From assembly GCF_019049245.1 (NCBI RefSeq), contig NZ_JAGMUK010000221.1, positions 192,607 to 256,606 on the forward strand: a stretch of 64,000 nucleotides of DNA, in the 5' to 3' direction. Positions 8,215 to 16,034 of the stretch are shown here, one piece after another; the stretch's first letter is position 1, and each line of letters opens with the position of its first letter. The notes under the pieces are model-generated. The model searched no databases, had not been told where the DNA came from, and saw nothing but the letters and a program-made list of their open reading frames with translations. The translations under genes were made by a program, and so were the position numbers. The DNA is from Streptomyces sp. AC555_RSS877. Its GTDB lineage: Bacteria; Actinomycetota; Actinomycetes; Streptomycetales; Streptomycetaceae.

Positions 8215-11200
8215 GTGGGCAGACACGCCCCGAGACGGGGCGGTCGTGCCGCTCTCGTCTCCGTGCTCGCGGTCGCCGTGGCGGCCGGATCCATCACCCT
8301 GTTCTCCGGTACGGAGGACGGCGGCGGCGCGGCGCAGGCCGCCACCACGGCCGCGGCGGCCGGAACCACCGAGATCGTCCTGGACGATCCGCGCCTTGAG
8401 CTGCGGCGCGCCGAGCGGCTGCTGGCGGCGGGCGAGACCGGCTTCCTGCACCGCCAGGCGGGGGCCGCCGGCCTGTTCTGGACGGACTACGAGGACGGCA
8501 GCACCGTCACCGTCGAGGGACCGTCCGGGGTCTACTCGCCGACCACCACCAGCTGCTACGACGAGCAAAGGCGCTGTGCCTCGGGCGTGTTCGGGCAGGC
8601 CGCCGACACGGTGGCGCTGCCGAACAGGACCGACGGCGGCGACCCCGTGTCGCTGTGGAGCCCGGACGGCGGCGCCCTGCGGACCCTGGACCTGAGCCAG
8701 TCGGCCGACCGCGTGGGCACGTACGGCGAGACCACCGTCACCGTCGAGTACAACGGCGTCGTCGACGGCACCGAACTGGACGGACACGTGCTGCACCTGG
8801 TCGACCTCGTCGACGGCAAGCAGCGAGACCGCCTGGTCACCGGCTACCCGGCCGACGTGTTCTGGGAGTGGAACTTCGCGCGCACCGGCGACGAGAACGG
8901 CGCCCTGCTGACCCACCCCGCCCGCGACGAGAACGGCGCCCTCACGTCGTACACCGTCGGCTACCTCGACTTCGCCACCGCGCGGCTCACCCCGGTCTTC
9001 ACCGGTCTGTCCAAGGAGACGGTGCCGGAGGTCGTGCTGAGCGACGACCGCGTCGGCTGGTACACGCAGGCCGCCGGTCTGCACCTCAAGCCGCGCACCG
9101 ACCTCGCCGCCGAGGAGACGGTCCCGGTGGCCGGGGAGGAGACCACCGTCTCCCCCGTTCCCGTCCTCGTCGGTGACTGGCTGGTCCTGACCGGCGCCCC
9201 CGGCGTCAAGGCCGTCTCCCTGGCCGACGGCACCACCAAGACCCTGCTGCCCGGGTCGTACGGCACCCCGCTGGCCACCCCGGACGGCGGCGCCCTCGTC
9301 ACCGGCGGCACCACCACGACCGACTGGTGGGTGCAGCGCGTGAGCCTCGGCGCCGACGGCACCCCGCAGGTGGCGAAGCTGACCAAGGTCCCTCCGTACG
9401 AGAACAAGAAGACCGGGCTCGCGCTCAGCCGCGGCAGCCTGCGCGTCGCGGAGGACACCACGAGCAGCACCTCGGACACCACGTCCGTCCGCAGGCTCAC
9501 CACCAACGGCAGCACCCTGCTGACCGCGTCCGCCGCCACGGAGAGCAGTTCGGTCAGCCCGACGTGCCCGTACCCGAACACCACCTGCTCGGCGATGTGG
9601 GGCAACTTCGACGGCACCGACCCCGAGGACGTCTACCTCGACACGTTCTACGACGGCGACGAGGGCGGCAGCGGCCTGGAGAACGCGGACCGGCTGGTCT
9701 CCATCGGCTACAACCCCCTGTCGTTCTTCGGCACCACGGGCGGCTCGATCGTCGACGTCTCCGACGACTACGCCGTCTACAACTCGGGCGGCTCCGCCCC
9801 GGCGCAGTACGTCGGCGAGTTCGGCTACGCGCAGAAGCTGAAGCGCTCGGTGCGCGCCGCCGCCCTGAACGGCTCCACGCTCTGGAGCGCCGCCGGCACC
9901 GGCAGGCTCACCTCCTACAGCCTCACCGAGGACAAGACCCTCGCCACGCTGACGGTCCCCTCGCTCGCCTGTACGCCGAGCGAGCTCCAGGCGGCGGGCC
10001 GCTGGGTGTACTGGTCCTGCGGGACGGCCTCGGCGGGCGTCTACGACACCAAGGCCGGTACGTCCCGCGCCGTGCAGCCCGGTGACGTGCTGCTCGGCGA
10101 CGGCTTCACCGTCCGCCACGACCACGACGCCGACCGGCTGGTCCTCACCGACGCGGCCACCGGCACCACCCGCGTGATCGCCTCCGGCCTGCCGGACAGC
10201 GGCCTCGCGGTGGACCGCCGCTACCGCTGGACGGTGGACGAGTACACGGGCCTGGTCGCCTGGTTCGACTCGTTCGAGCAGACGCACGTGGCCACCACCG
10301 GCGTCACGCCGTCCACGCCGACGGCCTTCTCCACGGAGACCGAGGGCATCATGGAGCCGCCCTCGGCGGAGCCGTGGAGCGGTCACTGGCTGCTCTCCCG
10401 CCCCGTCACCTCCTGGTCCCTCACCCTCACCTCGGTGCAGAGCGGCGCGAGCGGCAGGGCGACCCGCACGATCACCGGCGGTGCGACCTCGGCCTGGGTG
10501 TCGGCGACCTGGAACGGCAGGACGGCGAGCGGGGGTTACTTCCCCAACGGCGCGTTCACGTGGACGCTGAACGCGACCGGCCTGGGCACCTCGACCCCGG
10601 CCACGGTGAAGTCCGGAGAGGGGTTCGTCCTCCGGGGCGCGCCCGCACTCCGCGACTTCACCAGCCCCGACGGCCCGGACGGCAGGGGCGACCTGCTCAC
10701 CCTCAACGCCTCCGGCGGCCTGACCTTCCACAGCGGCACCGGGACCGGAAAATTCGGCGAGAAGACCACCGGCACCGGCTGGCCGACGACCGCGAGGCTC
10801 GTGCCCTTCGGCGACCTCAGCGGCGACCGCTGCAACGACGTCCTGGTCCGCCTGAGCAGCGGCGCCCTGCGCCTGTACAAGCCGGGCTGCAACGCGGCGG
10901 TCAGGCCGTCGACGTCGTACACGACGCTGTCGACCGGCGGCTGGACCCAGTACGACGTCCTGACCTCCCCCGGTGACGTCAGCGGCGACGGCCGCCCGGA
11001 CCTGATCGCCCGCAACACGTCCACCGGGACGGTCTACCTCTACAAGGGCACCAGCACCGGCAAGCTGTCCGCCCGCGTGAAGCTCTACGACAACTGGAAG
11101 ACGTACAAGAAGATCGTGGGCGTCGGCGACCTCAACGGCGACGGCATCGGCGACCTGCTCGCCCAGGACAAGGCGAACACCCTGTACCGCTACTACGGCA

Positions 11201-11424
11201 AGGGCAACGGCACCTTCGGCGCCCGCACCCAGCTGTTCGCGAACTGGGGCGGCTCGTACAACGTGATCGTCGGCGTCGGCGACATCACCGACGACGGCAA
11301 GGCCGACATCGTCTCCCGCGACAGCAGCGGCAACCTGTTCCGCAACAGCGGGGACGGCAAGGGGTCGTTCGGGGCGCGGGCGACGATCGCCACCGGCTGG
11401 AGCGGCTACAAGTCGCTTTCGTGA
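8215..11424 (+). CDS. Large exported beta-propeller-like protein with FG-GAP/VCBS repeats
   Basis: The 1069-residue product starts at GTG 8215, about 8 bases after GGGAGGGAA; GTG 8197 would add six residues but lacks a good site. It has a signal peptide (basic start, then AALVSVLAVAVAAGSITLF). The middle is an Ala/Gly/Thr-rich beta-propeller-like region. The last 250 residues contain at least four FG-GAP/VCBS-type calcium-binding repeats with DxDGxxD-like loops (GDVSGDGRPDLIAR, GDLNGDGIGDLLAQ, GDITDDGKADIVSR). Such proteins are secreted or surface-held in Streptomyces. Substrate or partner unknown. A hairpin follows the stop. Confidence 0.85.
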   Translation: MGRHAPRRGGRAALVSVLAVAVAAGSITLFSGTEDGGGAAQAATTAAAAGTTEIVLDDPRLELRRAERLLAAGETGFLHRQAGAAGLFWTDYEDGSTVTVEGPSGVYSPTTTSCYDEQRRCASGVFGQAADTVALPNRTDGGDPVSLWSPDGGALRTLDLSQSADRVGTYGETTVTVEYNGVVDGTELDGHVLHLVDLVDGKQRDRLVTGYPADVFWEWNFARTGDENGALLTHPARDENGALTSYTVGYLDFATARLTPVFTGLSKETVPEVVLSDDRVGWYTQAAGLHLKPRTDLAAEETVPVAGEETTVSPVPVLVGDWLVLTGAPGVKAVSLADGTTKTLLPGSYGTPLATPDGGALVTGGTTTTDWWVQRVSLGADGTPQVAKLTKVPPYENKKTGLALSRGSLRVAEDTTSSTSDTTSVRRLTTNGSTLLTASAATESSSVSPTCPYPNTTCSAMWGNFDGTDPEDVYLDTFYDGDEGGSGLENADRLVSIGYNPLSFFGTTGGSIVDVSDDYAVYNSGGSAPAQYVGEFGYAQKLKRSVRAAALNGSTLWSAAGTGRLTSYSLTEDKTLATLTVPSLACTPSELQAAGRWVYWSCGTASAGVYDTKAGTSRAVQPGDVLLGDGFTVRHDHDADRLVLTDAATGTTRVIASGLPDSGLAVDRRYRWTVDEYTGLVAWFDSFEQTHVATTGVTPSTPTAFSTETEGIMEPPSAEPWSGHWLLSRPVTSWSLTLTSVQSGASGRATRTITGGATSAWVSATWNGRTASGGYFPNGAFTWTLNATGLGTSTPATVKSGEGFVLRGAPALRDFTSPDGPDGRGDLLTLNASGGLTFHSGTGTGKFGEKTTGTGWPTTARLVPFGDLSGDRCNDVLVRLSSGALRLYKPGCNAAVRPSTSYTTLSTGGWTQYDVLTSPGDVSGDGRPDLIARNTSTGTVYLYKGTSTGKLSARVKLYDNWKTYKKIVGVGDLNGDGIGDLLAQDKANTLYRYYGKGNGTFGARTQLFANWGGSYNVIVGVGDITDDGKADIVSRDSSGNLFRNSGDGKGSFGARATIATGWSGYKSLS

Positions 11425-11442
11425 ACTGTGAGTTCGAATGCG

Positions 11443-11472
11443 GGCGCCCGGGGTTCGGTCACCCCGGGCGCC
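11443..11472. terminator. Convergent hairpin terminator
   Basis: Perfect 11-bp GC-rich stem (11443-11453 with 11462-11472), extended by one T-A pair, between the convergent FG-GAP and MFS genes. It can serve both strands. Confidence 0.8.
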
Positions 11473-11482
11473 TTCGCGCTTC

Positions 11483-12835
11483 TCAGGACACGACAGGCCG
11501 CTGTGCGCTCGCCTCCGGCGCGGTCCGCGGCAGGGCGCCGGACGTCCCGCGGGTGTTCCTGATGAAGACCACCCCGATCACCGCGAGGAGCGACGCGGCG
11601 GAGAGCGTGTACAGGCCGCCGTTCGTGCTGCCGGTCGTGTCCTTGAGGTAGCCGAAGAGCGTGGGGGAGACGAAACCGCCCAGGTTTCCGATGGAGTTGA
11701 CCACGGCGAGTCCCGGCGCGGCGACCTTGAGGTCGAGTCCGGACTGGGCCATCGGCCAGTACAGGGTGGCCGCGCACTTCCCGCCGACCGCGGCGAGCGT
11801 GAGGGCGGCGAGCCCGAACCAGGGGGAGCCCAGGGTGGCGAGGAAGGTGCCCACGGCCGACAGGACCAGGGCGATCGCCAGGAAGGGGCGGCGGTCCGGG
11901 GCGGCGTCGGTGAAGTGGCTCACGGTGTACATCGCGATCACGGCGCAGATCCACGGTACGGCGGTGAGCAGCCCGACCTGGAAGGACGACAGCCCGCCGA
12001 TGTCGTCGACCAGGCTGGGCAGCCAGAAGGTGATCGCGTACCCGGTGAGCGCCATGGCGAAGAAGACGCCGGTCAGCAGGGCGACCTGGGGGTGGAACAG
12101 GAGCTTGAGCCGGGAGACCCTGGGGGCTCGGCTGCGGGCTTCCTTGTCGCGGTCGACCGCCGCGCTCAGTGCCGCCTTCTCTTCGACGGTGAGCCAGCGG
12201 GCGTCCTCGATGCGGGAGACGAGGAAGAACCCGGCGACGATCCCGACGAGGATCGAGAAGGCGCCCTCCAGCGCGAACATCCAGCGCCAGCCGGCGAATC
12301 CGCCCGCCCCGTGCAACTCCAGCAGGGCTCCGGTGATCGGTCCCGTCACGATGTACGCCGTGGCCGAACCGCCGAGGAAGATCGCGCTCGCCCGGCCCCG
12401 GCTGGAGTCGGGCAGCCACTGGGTGAAGTAGAGGAGCACGCCGGGGAAGAAGCCGGCCTCCGCGACGCCGAGGAGGAAACGGAGGGCGTAGAACATCGCG
12501 ACGTTGTGGATGAAGCACATCGCCACGATCACCACGCCCCAGGTGATCATGATGCGGGTGAGCCAGACCCGGGCGCCGAACCGCTCCAGGAGCATGTTGC
12601 TCGGCACCTCGAACAGCGCGTACCCGATGAAGAACAGGCCGGCGCCGAGACCGTACGCGGTGGCACTCACCCCCACATCGGCCCGCAACTCGTCCTGGAC
12701 GAAGCCGACGTTCGTCCGGTCCATCTGGTTGACCAGCAGCATCAGGACCAGGATCGGCAGCATGCGACGCAGGAACTTGCCGACTGCTCGGCTTTCGGCG
12801 TCGGGTGTCACGACCTCTGACACGACTTCTGACAT
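11483..12835 (-). CDS. MFS permease, anion:cation symporter (ACS) family
   Basis: A 450-residue membrane protein with about 12 predicted helices. The N-terminal part matches the ACS (phthalate/tartrate/glucarate permease) family: NQMDRTNVGFVQDEL after helix 1, then YALFEVPSNMLLERFGAR and GVAEAGFFPGVLLYFTQW. It most likely takes up an organic acid anion with protons. ATG 12835 follows GAGGGAGA, so it is preferred to the upstream start at 12859. A 21-bp palindrome just upstream of the start may be its operator. No catabolic genes adjoin, so the substrate is not predictable, although a secreted intradiol dioxygenase is the next gene. Confidence 0.9.
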   Translation of the reverse strand: MSEVVSEVVTPDAESRAVGKFLRRMLPILVLMLLVNQMDRTNVGFVQDELRADVGVSATAYGLGAGLFFIGYALFEVPSNMLLERFGARVWLTRIMITWGVVIVAMCFIHNVAMFYALRFLLGVAEAGFFPGVLLYFTQWLPDSSRGRASAIFLGGSATAYIVTGPITGALLELHGAGGFAGWRWMFALEGAFSILVGIVAGFFLVSRIEDARWLTVEEKAALSAAVDRDKEARSRAPRVSRLKLLFHPQVALLTGVFFAMALTGYAITFWLPSLVDDIGGLSSFQVGLLTAVPWICAVIAMYTVSHFTDAAPDRRPFLAIALVLSAVGTFLATLGSPWFGLAALTLAAVGGKCAATLYWPMAQSGLDLKVAAPGLAVVNSIGNLGGFVSPTLFGYLKDTTGSTNGGLYTLSAASLLAVIGVVFIRNTRGTSGALPRTAPEASAQRPVVS

Positions 12836-12858
12836 CGTTGTCTCCCTCGCGATGCACA

Positions 12859-12879
12859 TACGTGAACTGCAATCACGTA
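12859..12879. promoter_or_regulatory. Palindromic operator candidate upstream of the ACS permease
   Basis: TACGTGA at 12859-12865 and TCACGTA at 12873-12879 form a perfect 7-bp inverted repeat with a 7-base spacer, 24 bases from the permease ATG. Its position suggests a repressor or activator site. The binding protein is not known. Confidence 0.5.
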
Positions 12880-13010
12880 CGCGGGCACTGGGGGACGTTA
12901 CGGAGGGCGATCTTCCGGGTCAATGGGTTGAGCAAATGTTCATGTACGCGAACGACGTGAACCGCGTGAACCGCGTGAACAACCCATCGACCCGGTAGGT
13001 GCACGGCAGG

Positions 13011-13058
13011 GATCAGGTGCCGTCGTGATCAGGTGCCGTCATGATCAGGTGCCGTCGT
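13011..13058. repeat. Three tandem copies of a 16-bp unit copied from a gene 3' end
   Basis: Units GATCAGGTGCCGTCGT, GATCAGGTGCCGTCAT and GATCAGGTGCCGTCGT lie at 13011-13026, 13027-13042 and 13043-13058. The last overlaps the final codons and TGA of the dioxygenase gene, so the stop-codon region has been duplicated twice downstream. Confidence 0.9.
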
Positions 13059-13968
13059 TCGTCTCGTCAGGCGCGACGCCCACGGTGAGGGAGCCGACGA
13101 CGCCCTTGGCGATGTTCTTCTTGTTGTACTTCAGCCTGAGGAGACCGCCCTGGGTGCCGCTCTGGTCGTAGATCGTGTCCTCGGTGAGCGTGGTGCGCTC
13201 GGTGGTGCTGGTGGCGTACGGCTCGACCTCGGCGGAGGCGAGCACGGACTCCTCGTCGAAGAAGAACTGGCCGGTGTGGCAGGCGTGTCCGCCCTCGTAG
13301 CCGGCGTCGGTCCACTCGCCGTCCACGTGCACCTTGGTGTGGATGTGGACGCAGCGGCCGCGGTACCAGCCCGGGAAGATCGTCTTGAAGGTGACCCGGC
13401 CCTGCTTGTCCGTCTTCCAGGTGCCGCGCAGGTAGCGCTCGTCGTCCGTGGGCTCCTCGTGAACCCCGCCACCGCCGGGGCCGCCGGACGGTGCGCCCGA
13501 CGGCGGTTCTCCCGTCGGCGTGCCCGAGGGGGCGCCGGTCGGGGCGGTGCCGCCACCGCCGGTCGACAGGCTCTCGTAGCCGGAGTAGATGCCCAGCGCG
13601 TCGCAGTGCCAGATGTCGACGGCTGCGTCGCGGATCGGCTTGCAGGTCTCGGAGTCGATCACCTTGAGGGTGAGGGTGAGCGGGATGCCCTCCTTGTCCT
13701 CGGTGATGTCCTGGCGGATCTTGTCGGCGTCGATGTAGTAGGGACCCTCGGTGGTCTCCGAGGTGAGCTTGTAGCAGACCTCCGCGCTGCTCGACGTGCT
13801 CGACGCGGTCGAGGTCGCGCTCGCCGTCGTCTCGTCCGCGGAGGCGGTCATGGCGAGGGCACCGCCCACGCCCACGGCGGCCACCGCCGCGCCGCCCGCC
13901 ACGACGACCTTGCGACGCGTCGGATCCTGCTTGTGTTTCGGCCCTTGGGCCGTCTGGTTTCCCGTCAT
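13045..13968 (-). CDS. Exported intradiol ring-cleavage dioxygenase-like protein (Tat signal)
   Basis: The 307-residue product has a twin-arginine leader (TRRKVVVAGGAAVAAVG) and is therefore probably exported folded. The catalytic core resembles protocatechuate/catechol dioxygenases. The expected non-haem Fe(III) ligands are visible: Tyr in VDIWHCDALGIYSGYE, Tyr in IFPGWYRGRCVHIHTKV, and the two His of HIH. A Gly/Pro/Ser-rich insert (about residues 150-175, including GAPSGTPTGEPPSG) interrupts the domain. A second exported homologue is encoded at 23257. Substrate unknown; lignin- or humus-derived aromatics are a reasonable guess. Confidence 0.88.
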   Translation of the reverse strand: MTGNQTAQGPKHKQDPTRRKVVVAGGAAVAAVGVGGALAMTASADETTASATSTASSTSSSAEVCYKLTSETTEGPYYIDADKIRQDITEDKEGIPLTLTLKVIDSETCKPIRDAAVDIWHCDALGIYSGYESLSTGGGGTAPTGAPSGTPTGEPPSGAPSGGPGGGGVHEEPTDDERYLRGTWKTDKQGRVTFKTIFPGWYRGRCVHIHTKVHVDGEWTDAGYEGGHACHTGQFFFDEESVLASAEVEPYATSTTERTTLTEDTIYDQSGTQGGLLRLKYNKKNIAKGVVGSLTVGVAPDETNDGT

Positions 13969-14035
13969 GAGCAGGGAAGTTAGGTAAGGAGACTGTCAAA
14001 GACATGGGAGCGGACTGTGGCTTCCCCAGGCACGC

Positions 14036-14075
14036 CGAAGGGGCCTGAAACCGACGTCGGTTTCAGGCCCCTTCG
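14036..14075. terminator. Perfect 40-bp palindrome downstream of aspS
   Basis: Bases 14036-14055 are the exact reverse complement of 14056-14075 with no spacer (arm GAAGGGGCCTGAAACCGAC within it). It lies 45 bases beyond the aspS stop and before the dioxygenase gene, so it most likely terminates aspS. A DNA cruciform is also possible. Confidence 0.85.
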
Positions 14076-14120
14076 CGAAGCGAACCACCAAGCGGACTAC
14101 GAAGCGGATTCCGAAGCGGC

Positions 14121-15884
14121 CTACTTCGGCTGCGGCTTGCGCACCGTCAGGTGCAGCTCCCGCAGCCGCGCCTCCTCCAGCTCCGTCGGCGCGCCCATCA
14201 TCAGGTCCTGGGCGTTGCCGTTGAGCGGGAAGGCGATGGTCTCGCGGATGTTCGGCTCGTCGGCCAGCAGCATGACGATGCGGTCGACGCCGGGGGCGAT
14301 GCCGCCGTGCGGCGGGGCGCCGAAGCGGAACGCGCGGAGCATGCCGGCGAACTTCTCCTCGACGGTCTCCCGGTCGTAGCCGGCGATCTCGAAGGCCTTG
14401 AGCATGATCTCCGGCTCGTGGTTCCGGATCGCGCCGGAGGACAGCTCGACGCCGTTGCAGACGATGTCGTACTGCCAGCCCAGGATGTCCAGCGGGTCCT
14501 GGGTCTCCAGGGCCTCCAGACCGCCCTGCGGCATGGAGAACGGGTTGTGCGAGAAGTCGATCGTGCCGCTCTCCTCGTCCTTCTCGTACATCGGGAAGTC
14601 GACGATCCAGCAGAACCGGAAGACGTTCTCCTCGAAGTGCCCGGCGCGCTTGGCGGCCTCGACCCGCACCGCGCCCATGATCTTCGAGGCCTCGTCGAAC
14701 TCGCCCGCGCCGAAGAACACGGCGTGACCGGCGGCGAGCGACAGCCGCTTGGTCAGCTCGGCGACGTTCTCCTCGGTGAGGAACTTCGCGATCGGGCCGG
14801 TCAGCGAGCCGTCCTCGGTCACCCGCACCCAGGCCAGGCCCTTCGCGCCCTGCGAGACCGCGAAGTCACCGAGCTGGTCGAAGAACTTGCGGGGCTGCGC
14901 GGAGACGTCCGGCACCGGCAGGGCACGCACGTGCTTGCCGGCGAAGGCCTTGAACTCCGAGCCCTCGAAGATGTCGGTGATGTCGACGAGCTCCAGCTGG
15001 GCGCGCAGGTCCGGCTTGTCCGAGCCGTACTTGAGCATCGCCTCGCGGAAGGGGATGCGCGGGAAGGGGGACGTCACGTGCCGGCCGTTGCCGAACTCCT
15101 CGAAGAGCTCGGTCATGAGCTTCTCGATCGGCTGGAAGACGTCCTCCTGCTCGACGAAGCTCATCTCGACGTCGAGCTGGTAGAACTCGCCCGGCGAGCG
15201 GTCCGCGCGGGCGTCCTCGTCGCGGAAGCAGGGCGCGATCTGGAAGTAGCGGTCGAAGCCGGAGATCATCAGCAGCTGCTTGAACTGCTGCGGGGCCTGC
15301 GGGAGGGCGTAGAACTTGCCCGGGTTCAGGCGGGAGGGGACGACGAAGTCGCGGGCGCCCTCGGGGGAGGTGGCGGACAGGATCGGCGTCGCCATCTCGT
15401 TGAAGCCCAGCGCCGTCATCTTGTGCCGGATCGCGGAGATGACCGACGTACGCAGCAGGATGTTGCGGTGCATGCGCTCGCGGCGCAGGTCCAGGAAGCG
15501 GTACTCCAGACGCCGCTCCTCGTTGACCCCGTCCTCCGTGTTGATCGTGAACGGCAGCGGGGCGGCCGCGCCGAGCAGCTCGACCTCGCCGACCTCGACC
15601 TCGATCTCGCCGGAGGGGAGGTCCGGGTTCACGTTCTCGGTTCCACGTGAAACAACGCGGCCGTCGACGCGGACCGTGGACTCCTTGGAGACCTTGTCCA
15701 GGGCCTCGTACGCCGGGGTGCCGGGGCGGGCGACCAGCTGGGTGATGCCGTAGTGGTCGCGCAGATCGATGAAGAGGATGCCGCCCAGGTCGCGCCGATT
15801 GTGCAGCCAGCCGCTCAGCCGGACGTCGGTGCCGACGTCAGAGGCGCGGAGCTCGCCGCAGGTGTGGGACCTGTACCGATGCAT
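14121..15884 (-). CDS. aspS: Aspartyl-tRNA synthetase
   Basis: Class II synthetase of 587 residues, the bacterial-type length including the GAD insertion domain (about 300-410). An N-terminal OB-fold anticodon-binding domain begins [17 protein letters not shown]. Motif 2 is seen as [19 protein letters not shown] and motif 3 as [13 protein letters not shown]. It charges tRNA-Asp; whether it is discriminating cannot be decided by eye. A ParB-site sequence (15640-15653) is embedded in its coding region. A strong palindrome follows the gene. Confidence 0.98.
   Translation of the reverse strand: MHRYRSHTCGELRASDVGTDVRLSGWLHNRRDLGGILFIDLRDHYGITQLVARPGTPAYEALDKVSKESTVRVDGRVVSRGTENVNPDLPSGEIEVEVGEVELLGAAAPLPFTINTEDGVNEERRLEYRFLDLRRERMHRNILLRTSVISAIRHKMTALGFNEMATPILSATSPEGARDFVVPSRLNPGKFYALPQAPQQFKQLLMISGFDRYFQIAPCFRDEDARADRSPGEFYQLDVEMSFVEQEDVFQPIEKLMTELFEEFGNGRHVTSPFPRIPFREAMLKYGSDKPDLRAQLELVDITDIFEGSEFKAFAGKHVRALPVPDVSAQPRKFFDQLGDFAVSQGAKGLAWVRVTEDGSLTGPIAKFLTEENVAELTKRLSLAAGHAVFFGAGEFDEASKIMGAVRVEAAKRAGHFEENVFRFCWIVDFPMYEKDEESGTIDFSHNPFSMPQGGLEALETQDPLDILGWQYDIVCNGVELSSGAIRNHEPEIMLKAFEIAGYDRETVEEKFAGMLRAFRFGAPPHGGIAPGVDRIVMLLADEPNIRETIAFPLNGNAQDLMMGAPTELEEARLRELHLTVRKPQPK
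15640..15653. other. parS-type ParB binding site inside aspS
   Basis: GTTCCACGTGAAAC differs at one base from the Streptomyces parS consensus GTTTCACGTGAAAC and matches the TGTTNCACGTGAAACA form known from Bacillus. It is AT-richer than the surrounding codons. Confidence 0.75.
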
Positions 15885-16034
15885 CGTCGTTCATCCAGCC
15901 TTCGCTGATCGGGAATCTCCGGGGCCCGGTGCCCGGACCTCCCAAGGGTACCGGCCACCTCGAGATCGCCTCCCCACCATTGAAGAGCCGGTGATCAGTG
16001 GCACTCCTCGTCCTCGTCTTCTTAGAGTGGGGCA

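Noticed and set aside
8110-10731. 873-residue open frame on the - strand
   Set aside because: Antisense to the FG-GAP protein; composition is a shadow of its codon bias.
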